This document shows positions 1 to 6,586 of a stretch of 21,489 bases of DNA, one piece after another (the stretch's first letter is position 1; each line of letters starts with the position of its first letter). A model generated the notes under the pieces. That model worked only from the letters and a program-made list of their open reading frames with translations, searched no databases and was not told where the DNA came from. The position numbers were made by a program, and so were the translations under genes. This DNA comes from a virus: the IMG/VR virus record IMGVR_UViG_3300037585_005363, positions 1-21,489 of that record, one strand, 5' to 3'.

Positions 1-74
1 CCTTCGGATTGTAAACACCTGTATATCTCTATGACAGGTAAAACTTTATTATAATCTGTTATTCTTTTACGCAT
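1..74 (-). CDS. queE: QueE-like 7-carboxy-7-deazaguanine synthase, N-terminal fragment
   Basis: Only the first 24 codons lie in the window; the rest runs off the left edge. The ATG sits inside the last codons of queC and overlaps its stop, so the two genes are translationally coupled. Residues 12-25 read LPVIEIYRCLQSEG, which matches the conserved QueE N-terminus (consensus near P-V-x-E-I-F-x-T-L-Q-G-E-G), the strand and substrate-contacting loop just before the radical-SAM cysteine cluster. QueE is a radical-SAM enzyme that converts 6-carboxytetrahydropterin to 7-carboxy-7-deazaguanine (CDG), the substrate of QueC. The radical-SAM CxxxCxxC motif would lie beyond the window, so function rests on this short motif and on the adjacent queC. 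Confidence 0.72.
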   Translation of the reverse strand, partial: MRKRITDYNKVLPVIEIYRCLQSE

Positions 75-843
75 GGCTTGCTAATAATTCTTCTACATGT
101 TTTTTAGCTACTTCCCAACCATCTACATATTCAACTGGATCGGGTCTTCCTAATTTTAAGAATGCCTCTATTCTTTCTACTGATGAAGCTGATTTATAAT
201 CTGATAATCCTTCTGCTGTAGGTTTATATGATGTGTTAGTTCTTTTATAAACTTCATCAAAATCTAAACCTAATACAAAACATGCTGCTTCTCCATCTAC
301 TAATATATCATATTTATCGCCATCTAAAAATGGTGTTATATATGTAACCCTTTCAGCTTCCCAGTTTCCTTGCTTAAATGCTTCATAATCAGCATCTCTA
401 AATTCTTGTCTACAATCAGGATAAATTGCATGATCACCTGCATGAATACCCATTGCTATTTTTACTTCGCAATCTTTTTCATTTGCAATTGATAATGCTG
501 CAGCTTGAATAATTGATGAAAATATTTTATTCCTGTTAGGTACAACAGTGTCTTTCATATTTTCTTCTTCATAATGTCCTTCTGGGACATCTTCTCCTCC
601 TTTTACAAGGTTTGAATTTAATAAACCAACTAATCCTTGTAAAGTAATTCTTTGATATTTTACTGGGTAGCCATTTCTATCCAAATATTCAATTAGTTCT
701 GATGCTCTTTCTAATTCAACATTATGTTTTTGACCATAATCAAAACTTAATGCTGTTACTTCGTAACCTTTGGCTAATAAATGCAATAATACTGTGCTGC
801 TATCCATTCCTCCTGATAATGATAATACTGCTTGTTTTTTCAT
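67..843 (-). CDS. queC: QueC-like 7-cyano-7-deazaguanine synthase, zinc-site variant
   Basis: A 258-aa member of the QueC family, which uses two ATP and ammonia to turn CDG into preQ0 through an amide intermediate (ADG). Visible motifs: the PP-loop SGGMDSST at residues 10-17, SFDYGQKH at 33-40, VPNRNKIF at 101-108, and GDHAIYPDCRQEF at 136-148 (family consensus ends YPDCRPEF). The family normally ends with a four-cysteine zinc site (C-x8/9-C-x2-C-x2-C before VER). Here the aligned positions are S205, D215, S218 and S221, followed by VER (222-224), so all four ligands are replaced with spacing intact. It lies 10 bp downstream of the P-loop ATPase gene and overlaps queE. In a phage, this pathway usually supplies a base for DNA rather than tRNA queuosine. 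Family assignment is firm; the exact product is uncertain. Confidence 0.9.
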   Translation of the reverse strand: MKKQAVLSLSGGMDSSTVLLHLLAKGYEVTALSFDYGQKHNVELERASELIEYLDRNGYPVKYQRITLQGLVGLLNSNLVKGGEDVPEGHYEEENMKDTVVPNRNKIFSSIIQAAALSIANEKDCEVKIAMGIHAGDHAIYPDCRQEFRDADYEAFKQGNWEAERVTYITPFLDGDKYDILVDGEAACFVLGLDFDEVYKRTNTSYKPTAEGLSDYKSASSVERIEAFLKLGRPDPVEYVDGWEVAKKHVEELLASHA

Positions 844-853
844 AATAATTTCT

Positions 854-1477
854 CTATCTTATTGTAATTGCTGAAGGATCTATTTCTTTCTCCTCCATTT
901 TGATCAAACCATTTTCTTCTAAATAATCTGTTATTTCTTGAACTCTTTCATTGATCCCAATTGTTTCTAATTCTACAACATCCAAATCAGGGTGGCCATT
1001 CTTTATTACATGAATAGTATTTTTCATATGAATTGCAATCTTTTCCTGGTATTCCGCGTCAGTATCTCTTACACCATCTTCCTTAAGAAATTCTTTATAA
1101 GGAGGTATATATATAACTAAATCAACTGGAAATGTATGGAATATTGCGTTCATTATTCTACTTGAATAATTAACCGATTCCGAACTAACAAATCCATCTT
1201 GCATACATTGCATTGCATAAGCATGTGAATCAATTATACATCTGTCAAATAATGAATATTTATGTGCATAATGTGCTTCTTGTGCATTTCTTAAATGAGT
1301 AAGGGAAATTAAATCTTGCGAATAATCATCCCCCTCTTTATTTATCTTAACATTAGGATTCTTTGCCAATGTTCTAACTACTTCATCATAAACATGCATC
1401 CATGGCATAGCATTTTTTAATTTATTTACTAATGTTGTCTTACCTGTTCCTTGTGCTCCTACGAAAGCTATTTTCAT
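854..1477 (-). CDS. P-loop ATPase/kinase (NadR/AAA_28-like)
   Basis: This 207-aa protein has a Walker A motif GAQGTGKTTL at residues 7-16 and a compact nucleotide-kinase-like layout. YDEVVRTLAK (30-39) follows, then an FDRCIIDS segment (about 77-84) that could serve as Walker B, and a hydrophobic strand VDLVIYIPP. The arrangement recalls NadR-type and AAA_28 P-loop proteins, many of which phosphorylate small nucleoside-like substrates. The start has a strong AAAGGAG ribosome binding site and a sigma70-like promoter just upstream (1502-1530). It sits between the DpdA-like gene and queC in the deazaguanine cluster, so a role with the modified base, its nucleoside or its nucleotide is possible but inferred only from position. 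Confidence 0.7.
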   Translation of the reverse strand: MKIAFVGAQGTGKTTLVNKLKNAMPWMHVYDEVVRTLAKNPNVKINKEGDDYSQDLISLTHLRNAQEAHYAHKYSLFDRCIIDSHAYAMQCMQDGFVSSESVNYSSRIMNAIFHTFPVDLVIYIPPYKEFLKEDGVRDTDAEYQEKIAIHMKNTIHVIKNGHPDLDVVELETIGINERVQEITDYLEENGLIKMEEKEIDPSAITIR

Positions 1478-1501
1478 ATTTTTTCTCCTTTATTATATTA
1501 T

Positions 1502-1530
1502 AATATACAAAATTATTTCAATATATCCAA
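1502..1530 (-). promoter_or_regulatory. Sigma70-like promoter TTGG-N18-GTATATT
   Basis: Read on the minus strand, TTGG (1530-1527), an 18-nt spacer and GTATATT (1508-1502). As a -35/-10 pair this is TTGGNN, 17 bp, TATATT. It lies over the 3' end of the DpdA-like gene and would drive the ATPase-queC-queE genes. Five other sites in the window share the same layout. Confidence 0.65.
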
Positions 1531-2265
1531 CACATATTCCTGATTTTTTGTCATTATTTTATCATTAATTGAATATTTTTCCTCTAAATCAATTGTCCAA
1601 TCAGGTTTTTTATAATCATATTTATCTTCGAACTTTATTCCATCTATAGCACAATGATAAACTATACTGGTATCAACACCACGTATTAATGATTTTTCTT
1701 CAGCTGAATATTCCTTAAATTCATCTACTGTACTCCAACATCCTAACAGATGTATTTCTTTATTTAATGGATTATTTGCCAATGCATATCTTACAGCTTC
1801 TGGTCTCCCACCAGCAAATTGGGTTTCAGTAACCTTTGGCACAGCTAATACATCTACGTCTTCATATTTACTTAATGTATCCCATGTGCTTTTCCATTCA
1901 TCTGGATCCTTCCCGTGACATACCACTTGTAATTTTGTTTCATCCATCATCAACCATAATTCTACTTTGGATAAAGCTGTGTCAGTTGATTTAATTGTTG
2001 CTGCCCCATCTTTATAAACATCTGGTAATACTATTTCTGATGGTCTTAATTCTTCGGCTGCTTTCATTACAACATCTGATTGCAATGCCTTATTACCTAA
2101 TTCAATCAATGAATTATCTAAAATTACGTATTCTCCATCAGCTAATTTTTGTTTATAAAATTCCGTATATTCTGGATATTTTAATATTAAATGTGTTAAT
2201 GCCATATGATAGTCTGTATTATCATATTTTAGGTCGTGTGTTGGGCAAATAAATGCTACTTTCAT
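1513..2265 (-). CDS. dpdA: DpdA-like (TGT-fold) DNA 7-deazaguanine transglycosylase
   Basis: A 250-aa protein resembling the short phage DpdA proteins, TIM-barrel relatives of tRNA-guanine transglycosylase (TGT) that swap guanine in DNA for a 7-deazaguanine. LDNSLIELG (residues 49-57) sits where TGT has its DSGGFQ loop with the base-binding Asp. VLPDVYKDG (79-87) and HLLGCW (172-177) follow barrel strands. RGVDTS (195-200) matches the strand carrying the nucleophilic Asp of TGT, making D198 the candidate nucleophile. The C-terminal zinc site of tRNA-acting TGTs (CxCxxC...H) is absent, as expected for a DNA-acting relative. The start has a GAAGAGA ribosome binding site and overlaps the end of the DenV-like gene by 4 bp. 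QueC and QueE genes downstream support the call. TGT-like tRNA activity cannot be excluded. Confidence 0.72.
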   Translation of the reverse strand: MKVAFICPTHDLKYDNTDYHMALTHLILKYPEYTEFYKQKLADGEYVILDNSLIELGNKALQSDVVMKAAEELRPSEIVLPDVYKDGAATIKSTDTALSKVELWLMMDETKLQVVCHGKDPDEWKSTWDTLSKYEDVDVLAVPKVTETQFAGGRPEAVRYALANNPLNKEIHLLGCWSTVDEFKEYSAEEKSLIRGVDTSIVYHCAIDGIKFEDKYDYKKPDWTIDLEEKYSINDKIMTKNQEYVLDILK

Positions 2266-2744
2266 ATTTTCTCTTCATTTAGATTATATAATTCTGAATG
2301 ATGTAAATCATTACAGAATTTTTCGTAATTATTTATTAGTGAACTTTTATATCGGTGATATTTATGACCGGGTTTACCATTAAGAGGGTTTCTTAATCTT
2401 TTAACTATTCTATCCCTGAGTATCATTGATGCACTCATATCGGGTTGCCAATCATTGTGGTATTTTTTAGGAAATTCGTCTAGATCTAATTTAGTCCCAG
2501 GGTTGAAATTACGTCTTCGCATTTCTTTATTTACGGACTCTAGTCTTTTTTTAAGATATACTAACTTATTCTTAAAAAAATTAATATGTCCTGTACCCAT
2601 TCTAAAAGTCTTTGGGACAGAAGATTTAATCTCATAACCATTTTTTCTTAACCCTCCTGTAATCATTGTAATCTCAACACTTTCTGCTATTAAGTGTTGA
2701 TCCGATAAATGCTTCGGGTTTACTCCTATATTAACTCTTGCCAT
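2262..2744 (-). CDS. denV: DenV-like pyrimidine-dimer DNA glycosylase (T4 endonuclease V family)
   Basis: A 160-aa protein that follows T4 endonuclease V over its N-terminal half: ARVNIGV (2-8), DQHLIAESVEI (15-25), then F-x-M-G-x-G-H-I-N-F-F (48-58) matching the T4 FILGAGHVTFF segment, and a KLVYLKKR helix. This family cuts the glycosidic bond at cyclobutane pyrimidine dimers and then nicks the abasic site. T4 uses the N-terminal amino group (Thr2 after Met removal) as nucleophile and Glu23 as acid; here the equivalents are Ala2 and Glu24. The gene has its own sigma70-like promoter (2758-2786) and overlaps dpdA by 4 bp, so UV repair and base modification are co-transcribed. Confidence 0.85.
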   Translation of the reverse strand: MARVNIGVNPKHLSDQHLIAESVEITMITGGLRKNGYEIKSSVPKTFRMGTGHINFFKNKLVYLKKRLESVNKEMRRRNFNPGTKLDLDEFPKKYHNDWQPDMSASMILRDRIVKRLRNPLNGKPGHKYHRYKSSLINNYEKFCNDLHHSELYNLNEEKI

Positions 2745-2757
2745 AACCTTTTATTAT

Positions 2758-2786
2758 AATATACAAAAAAATTTATTAACTGCCAA
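2758..2786 (-). promoter_or_regulatory. Sigma70-like promoter TTGG-N18-GTATATT
   Basis: Minus-strand TTGG (2786-2783), an 18-nt spacer ending in a T7 tract, then GTATATT (2764-2758), 14 bp upstream of the denV-like start. It has the same layout and spacing as the copies at 1502, 6557, 9648, 11141 and 18270. It would start the denV-dpdA transcript. Confidence 0.65.
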
Positions 2787-2804
2787 ATTTATTTTACACT
2801 TCTT

Positions 2805-3185
2805 TTAACATGATACAAAACATTGTTCAAATGGTGGATTTACGTTTCCAATTATTCTTTCCACATATACACATGTATCGCCTTCATGAAATCCTTTTTC
2901 TAATAATAAGGGTAGGCTCATTGGTTTGCACCATGCATAAACTTTATACCCTTCATAATCATTACTAACAAACTCCCATCTAGTATCCCACAACTGTCTA
3001 AATATTCCCTTACGCCTATGATTCTCATGCACCCAAGCATCCATAAATTTGATTGTCTTGTTTGGCTCTATTTGCATGCGAATATGACCAGTACATAATT
3101 GATCTGAATATGATATCCACGAGTGTTGACAATATTGGGTTGTCCCTGTTGGTGGTATATACAAAATTTTGTTTTCGTATTTCAT
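2805..3185 (-). CDS. GNAT-family N-acetyltransferase, small
   Basis: A 126-aa protein with the acetyl-CoA-binding signature of GNAT enzymes: a beta strand IKFMDAWV (45-52), then HENHRRKGIFRQLWD (54-68), containing the R/Q-x-x-G-x-x phosphate-binding loop (RRKGIF) at the start of a helix. A later strand and turn, KVYAWCKPMSLPLLLEKGF, fit the C-terminal half of the fold. The acceptor substrate is unknown. It starts behind an AAAGGAA ribosome binding site, 62 bp downstream of the ribonucleotide reductase stop. Phage GNATs can modify host proteins, toxins or modified bases; nothing here decides which. Confidence 0.65.
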   Translation of the reverse strand: MKYENKILYIPPTGTTQYCQHSWISYSDQLCTGHIRMQIEPNKTIKFMDAWVHENHRRKGIFRQLWDTRWEFVSNDYEGYKVYAWCKPMSLPLLLEKGFHEGDTCVYVERIIGNVNPPFEQCFVSC

Positions 3186-3247
3186 AATTTCCTTTGTATA
3201 TAACCATATTCATTTTCTAGTTGTTAATATCTTGTATCCAATCTTTT

Positions 3248-5107
3248 CTATTTAACTTCACAACTCCCTCCTGCGCATGCTAATTCGCCTGAAAGATTTG
3301 TATTATCATCAATTTCTATCACATTTGTTAAATCCACGCCTTGTAATGCTTTTACTAATTCATCATATCTTTCTTTCGAGATATCCTCAAATGGTGCTTG
3401 TATATATGATCCACCATCATGAGGTAGAACTGAAAGACCATTATAATGTTCTCTATTTTCCCACATCCATTCGCCTGCTAATTCCCAATCATCATCTTTT
3501 AAGGAAATCGTAGCTGAAACATTATGAGTATTAGATCCATTTCTATGGCCATTTTTTACCCACTCTGTTGCAATATTTTTTACCCTCTCCATCAATTGAA
3601 ATGGTGATTCTGTTCTCATTATTGCTCCTTCTGGTGCTTTTTGAGGGACTTGGATTACTGCTGTATCATGTGGTCTAAAATATTCATCCTCTACTAATTC
3701 AGGATGATTATTAATAAGGTAATTATATATTGATTCGTTCTTACCTACTCTAATTCTTCTAATGTAATAATCATTATGCCATGCATGGATGCCTGATGAG
3801 GTTCCTAATGCTAATGAAGTTGTTCCTGCTGGCTTTACCGTTGTTGTTCTTGCCGCTTTTTTTACACCAATTAGTTTTGATACTCTTGAATTTTCCCTCT
3901 TTACCTTATCCGCAGCCTTTTCCATATCATATCCTAATACTACACCTGAACCTATACCAGTCATTGAAACACCAATTAATGCATCTTTTTCAGTTGTCTC
4001 TCTCCACACATCTCTTAAATAATGAAAATCAGTATATCCGGCTTGGAGTGTTCCTATAAATGCAGCAGCTTTTACCCTTTCCTCTAAATCCTCTTGAGAT
4101 TCTATATCACTAGCATTAACTTCGCATAAATTACAAAATTGATATGGTCTTAATGCGATTTCACAACATGGATTAGTTCCCCAATCTTTATCATTATTAA
4201 AGTAAATACCGGGCTCACCAGCTCCACTTAATTTTACCCTATCCCAAATTTCCATGAAGAATTGTTTAGTAATTTTATGTCTCATTAAACAAGCTGAATT
4301 ATTTGCTCTACCTCTTTGTGGATTTAATTCCCACCAAGGTCCTGCCTTACATGAAATCATTTCATCATCATCTGCACTGAATAAACTAATAAGTGCTGCT
4401 CTTCTAATACCGCCTGCTAATACTGCATCTGCAATATGGCAAACTATATCATGAGCTTCAAGTGTTGTTAATTTGGTTCCATTTTCCTTCTGTTCTAATA
4501 TACCACCAACTTTTAATATACATTCCTTTAATGGTTGTGGTCCTGGAGCTTTACCACCTGAAGTAACTAATTGAGCACCTTTAGGTCTAATATCTGAATA
4601 GTCGAATTCGATTCTACTACCGCCACCATTCATATATGATTTCATTAAAACTTTTACGGCATCTGCCCATCCCTCTATTGAGTCACCAATTAGGAATCTT
4701 TTCTTTCTTTTAGGATATGGCTTTTGTATGACTGGTAATTTTGCTATATGATGTTTCTGCACTGAAAATCCTACACCTGTTCCTCCCAATAATAAAAACA
4801 TAGTTTCATTAAATGAATCTAAACTATCTATAGGGAGATATGCGCAGTTATATATTCTATTAGGAGATATTGTGATCGGTTTACCTGCAAATTGCATGCT
4901 TCTCATAGAAGGTAACACCTTCTTGTCGTATACTAATTTATACTTTTCATCAATCTCATTCTTTAATTGAGGGTATTGTTTAATATGCATATTCTTATTA
5001 CGTGTGACCAACTCTTCCCACGTTTCCCTTCTATTTAGTTCTGGAAGGTATTTTGCGTATTTCATATAGACTGTGATGTCCGATAGAATTTGTGTAGAAA
5101 TTTCCAT
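3248..5107 (-). CDS. nrdJ: Adenosylcobalamin-dependent class II ribonucleotide reductase
   Basis: A 619-aa monomeric class II reductase of the Lactobacillus leichmannii RTPR type, making deoxyribonucleotides for phage DNA synthesis. Key residues are visible. TNPCCEI (311-317) gives the thiyl-radical Cys314 and Glu316. C88 (YNCAY) and C325 (YQFCNLCEVN) form the expected active-site disulfide pair; C325 lies 11 residues after C314, as in the bacterial enzyme. PAGTTS and LGTSSGIHAWH bind phosphate and substrate. The C-terminus ends with C611-x4-C616, the redox pair that reduces the active site. It is shorter than the roughly 740-aa bacterial enzyme. It requires B12 from the host. The AAAGGAGC ribosome binding site lies just past an intrinsic terminator. 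Confidence 0.9.
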   Translation of the reverse strand: MEISTQILSDITVYMKYAKYLPELNRRETWEELVTRNKNMHIKQYPQLKNEIDEKYKLVYDKKVLPSMRSMQFAGKPITISPNRIYNCAYLPIDSLDSFNETMFLLLGGTGVGFSVQKHHIAKLPVIQKPYPKRKKRFLIGDSIEGWADAVKVLMKSYMNGGGSRIEFDYSDIRPKGAQLVTSGGKAPGPQPLKECILKVGGILEQKENGTKLTTLEAHDIVCHIADAVLAGGIRRAALISLFSADDDEMISCKAGPWWELNPQRGRANNSACLMRHKITKQFFMEIWDRVKLSGAGEPGIYFNNDKDWGTNPCCEIALRPYQFCNLCEVNASDIESQEDLEERVKAAAFIGTLQAGYTDFHYLRDVWRETTEKDALIGVSMTGIGSGVVLGYDMEKAADKVKRENSRVSKLIGVKKAARTTTVKPAGTTSLALGTSSGIHAWHNDYYIRRIRVGKNESIYNYLINNHPELVEDEYFRPHDTAVIQVPQKAPEGAIMRTESPFQLMERVKNIATEWVKNGHRNGSNTHNVSATISLKDDDWELAGEWMWENREHYNGLSVLPHDGGSYIQAPFEDISKERYDELVKALQGVDLTNVIEIDDNTNLSGELACAGGSCEVK

Positions 5108-5137
5108 TTGATGCTCCTTTATTATTTTATATGTGAG

Positions 5138-5168
5138 ATAAAAAAGACGAACCTGTTGGGTTCATCTT
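5138..5168 (-). terminator. Rho-independent terminator after the helicase gene
   Basis: On the minus strand a 10-bp stem AAGATGAACC / GGTTCGTCTT (one T-G wobble) closes a 5-nt loop CAACA and is followed directly by a run of T. It lies 26 bp after the helicase stop and about 30 bp before the nrdJ start, separating the replication transcript from nrdJ. The stem occupies 5144-5153 and 5159-5168. Confidence 0.85.
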
Positions 5169-5193
5169 TGATGTATTAATAATTAGACAAAAC

Positions 5194-6549
5194 CTATACA
5201 TTACCCTCTAATTCCTTAAACTTATTTTGTAAATATTTTCGTCCAGCTTCCTCACCCTTATCCATTTGTTTTTGCGTATTGCGTCCTTGCAATGATCCTT
5301 CATCATATATTTCAATTTGTCCATTTGATGTATTCATCTTACTTGGAAAAGTAATACCATCAGGTCCAAATCTATTTTTAATAACATGCCACCTCCCAGT
5401 GCCTGCTATTTTATCTTCTATTTTTCTACTTAAAGATAATACAAAATCTGCTGTCATTATTTTAGAATATGATTCAGCAATTTTTTCTGCACCGATCACA
5501 TCATCCTCTAACGATGATCTATTTGCTTGTGATGCTGTCCAAACCGGTATCTGATATTCTCCAGCCATACCTCTTAAGTCTTCATATATATTACCAAGTT
5601 CATGCCTTAAATCCTGGGATCTACCTGCACCTCTTAATAAATCAGCATAATCCACAACTATCATATCTGGTTTATATCCCATCATCTGACATCTATCTAA
5701 ATGGGCCTTAATAGTGTTAACAGTTGCCGATTTAGTAGGATAATATTTTACTACCAATTTACCTGATAAATTTTCAACAACTTTTTTAACATCATCAATA
5801 TGATATTTCAAATTCTGTGCTGCTATTCCTGAAAATACAGAGTCAAATCTTAATCCAACATATGCGTCATTTAACTCTAATGTATAGTGCACTGCACTTA
5901 ATCCAGCTTTCACCGAATTAGCTGCAACATTTACTAATCCCCATGACTTACCTATACCTGCTGGTGCTACAAATACGCCTAACTCACCAGGACCTAAACC
6001 ACCATCCATTAAATCATCAATTACATTCCATCCTGTAGGAACTGTTTTACGGGTGCTTTCTTGGAATCGTGCATCAACATCAATATTATATTCATGACCT
6101 ATATCTCTTTCAGCTCCGGCTTTCATAGCAGTATCTATTTTTTCCTTAATAGAATCATACTCGCCTTGTTGGAGTAAATTAACTGATTCCATTATAGCAG
6201 ATTTAAGGGTTTGATTTTTACAAAAATCTAATGCTTCCTTTTCTATAAATTCGATATCCTCTGCATCAGATTGTTTTGTTATCTGCTTTAGATTATCAAC
6301 AATAGTAGTTTTTAATACATCACCATCTACATCATCCAATTTTACTTTCATAACCTCTAATGTAGGTAATGAACCATAATCCCTAAAATAATCTAATACT
6401 GTTTGCACAATCCATTGGTTTGCTTCTGATTCCATAAATAATGGATTTAGAATATCACTAATTTGTTGTAAAAACATCCTGTCCTTAAATAATGCTGCAA
6501 TGAGCTTTATTTGGAAAGAATACCCGAATTTGCTAAATGTATCTGTCAT
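5194..6549 (-). CDS. Replicative DNA helicase, DnaB/T4 gp41-like
   Basis: A 451-aa hexameric-helicase-type protein that would unwind DNA ahead of the phage fork. An N-terminal helical region (about 1-150) resembles the DnaB collar and linker. The RecA-like motor domain has Walker A APAGIGKS (195-202), a catalytic-Glu strand HYTLELND (221-228), Walker B MIVVDYADLL (296-305) and a sensor-like TASQANR (338-344). LSRKI further on could carry the arginine finger. No primase domain is fused. It is the last gene of the gp32-recombinase-nuclease-helicase block and is followed by an intrinsic terminator. Its promoterless start lies 37 bp downstream of the 5' nuclease gene and has the sigma70-like site 6557-6585 in that gap. 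Confidence 0.88.
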   Translation of the reverse strand: MTDTFSKFGYSFQIKLIAALFKDRMFLQQISDILNPLFMESEANQWIVQTVLDYFRDYGSLPTLEVMKVKLDDVDGDVLKTTIVDNLKQITKQSDAEDIEFIEKEALDFCKNQTLKSAIMESVNLLQQGEYDSIKEKIDTAMKAGAERDIGHEYNIDVDARFQESTRKTVPTGWNVIDDLMDGGLGPGELGVFVAPAGIGKSWGLVNVAANSVKAGLSAVHYTLELNDAYVGLRFDSVFSGIAAQNLKYHIDDVKKVVENLSGKLVVKYYPTKSATVNTIKAHLDRCQMMGYKPDMIVVDYADLLRGAGRSQDLRHELGNIYEDLRGMAGEYQIPVWTASQANRSSLEDDVIGAEKIAESYSKIMTADFVLSLSRKIEDKIAGTGRWHVIKNRFGPDGITFPSKMNTSNGQIEIYDEGSLQGRNTQKQMDKGEEAGRKYLQNKFKELEGNV

Positions 6550-6556
6550 TAATACT

Positions 6557-6585
6557 AATATATAAAAATTTTTTCAATTAACCAA
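6557..6585 (-). promoter_or_regulatory. Sigma70-like promoter TTGG-N18-ATATATT
   Basis: Minus-strand TTGG (6585-6582), an 18-nt spacer and ATATATT (6563-6557) in the gap between the 5' nuclease stop and the helicase start. It is the one member of the set with A instead of G before TATATT. It would give the helicase its own promoter in addition to read-through. Confidence 0.55.
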
Positions 6586-6586
6586 A

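Noticed and set aside
1995-2252. Plus-strand ORFs opposite real genes (for example 1995-2252, 3781-4059, 5279-5554, 13562-13921).
   Set aside because: They lie wholly within strongly supported minus-strand genes, have low-complexity Leu/Ser-rich translations typical of antisense AT-rich coding DNA, and lack ribosome binding sites or motifs.
3025-3213. A 62-aa minus-strand ORF overlapping the GNAT gene in another frame.
   Set aside because: The overlapping GNAT frame has the acetyl-CoA motif and a good AAAGGAA site; this frame has no recognisable features.
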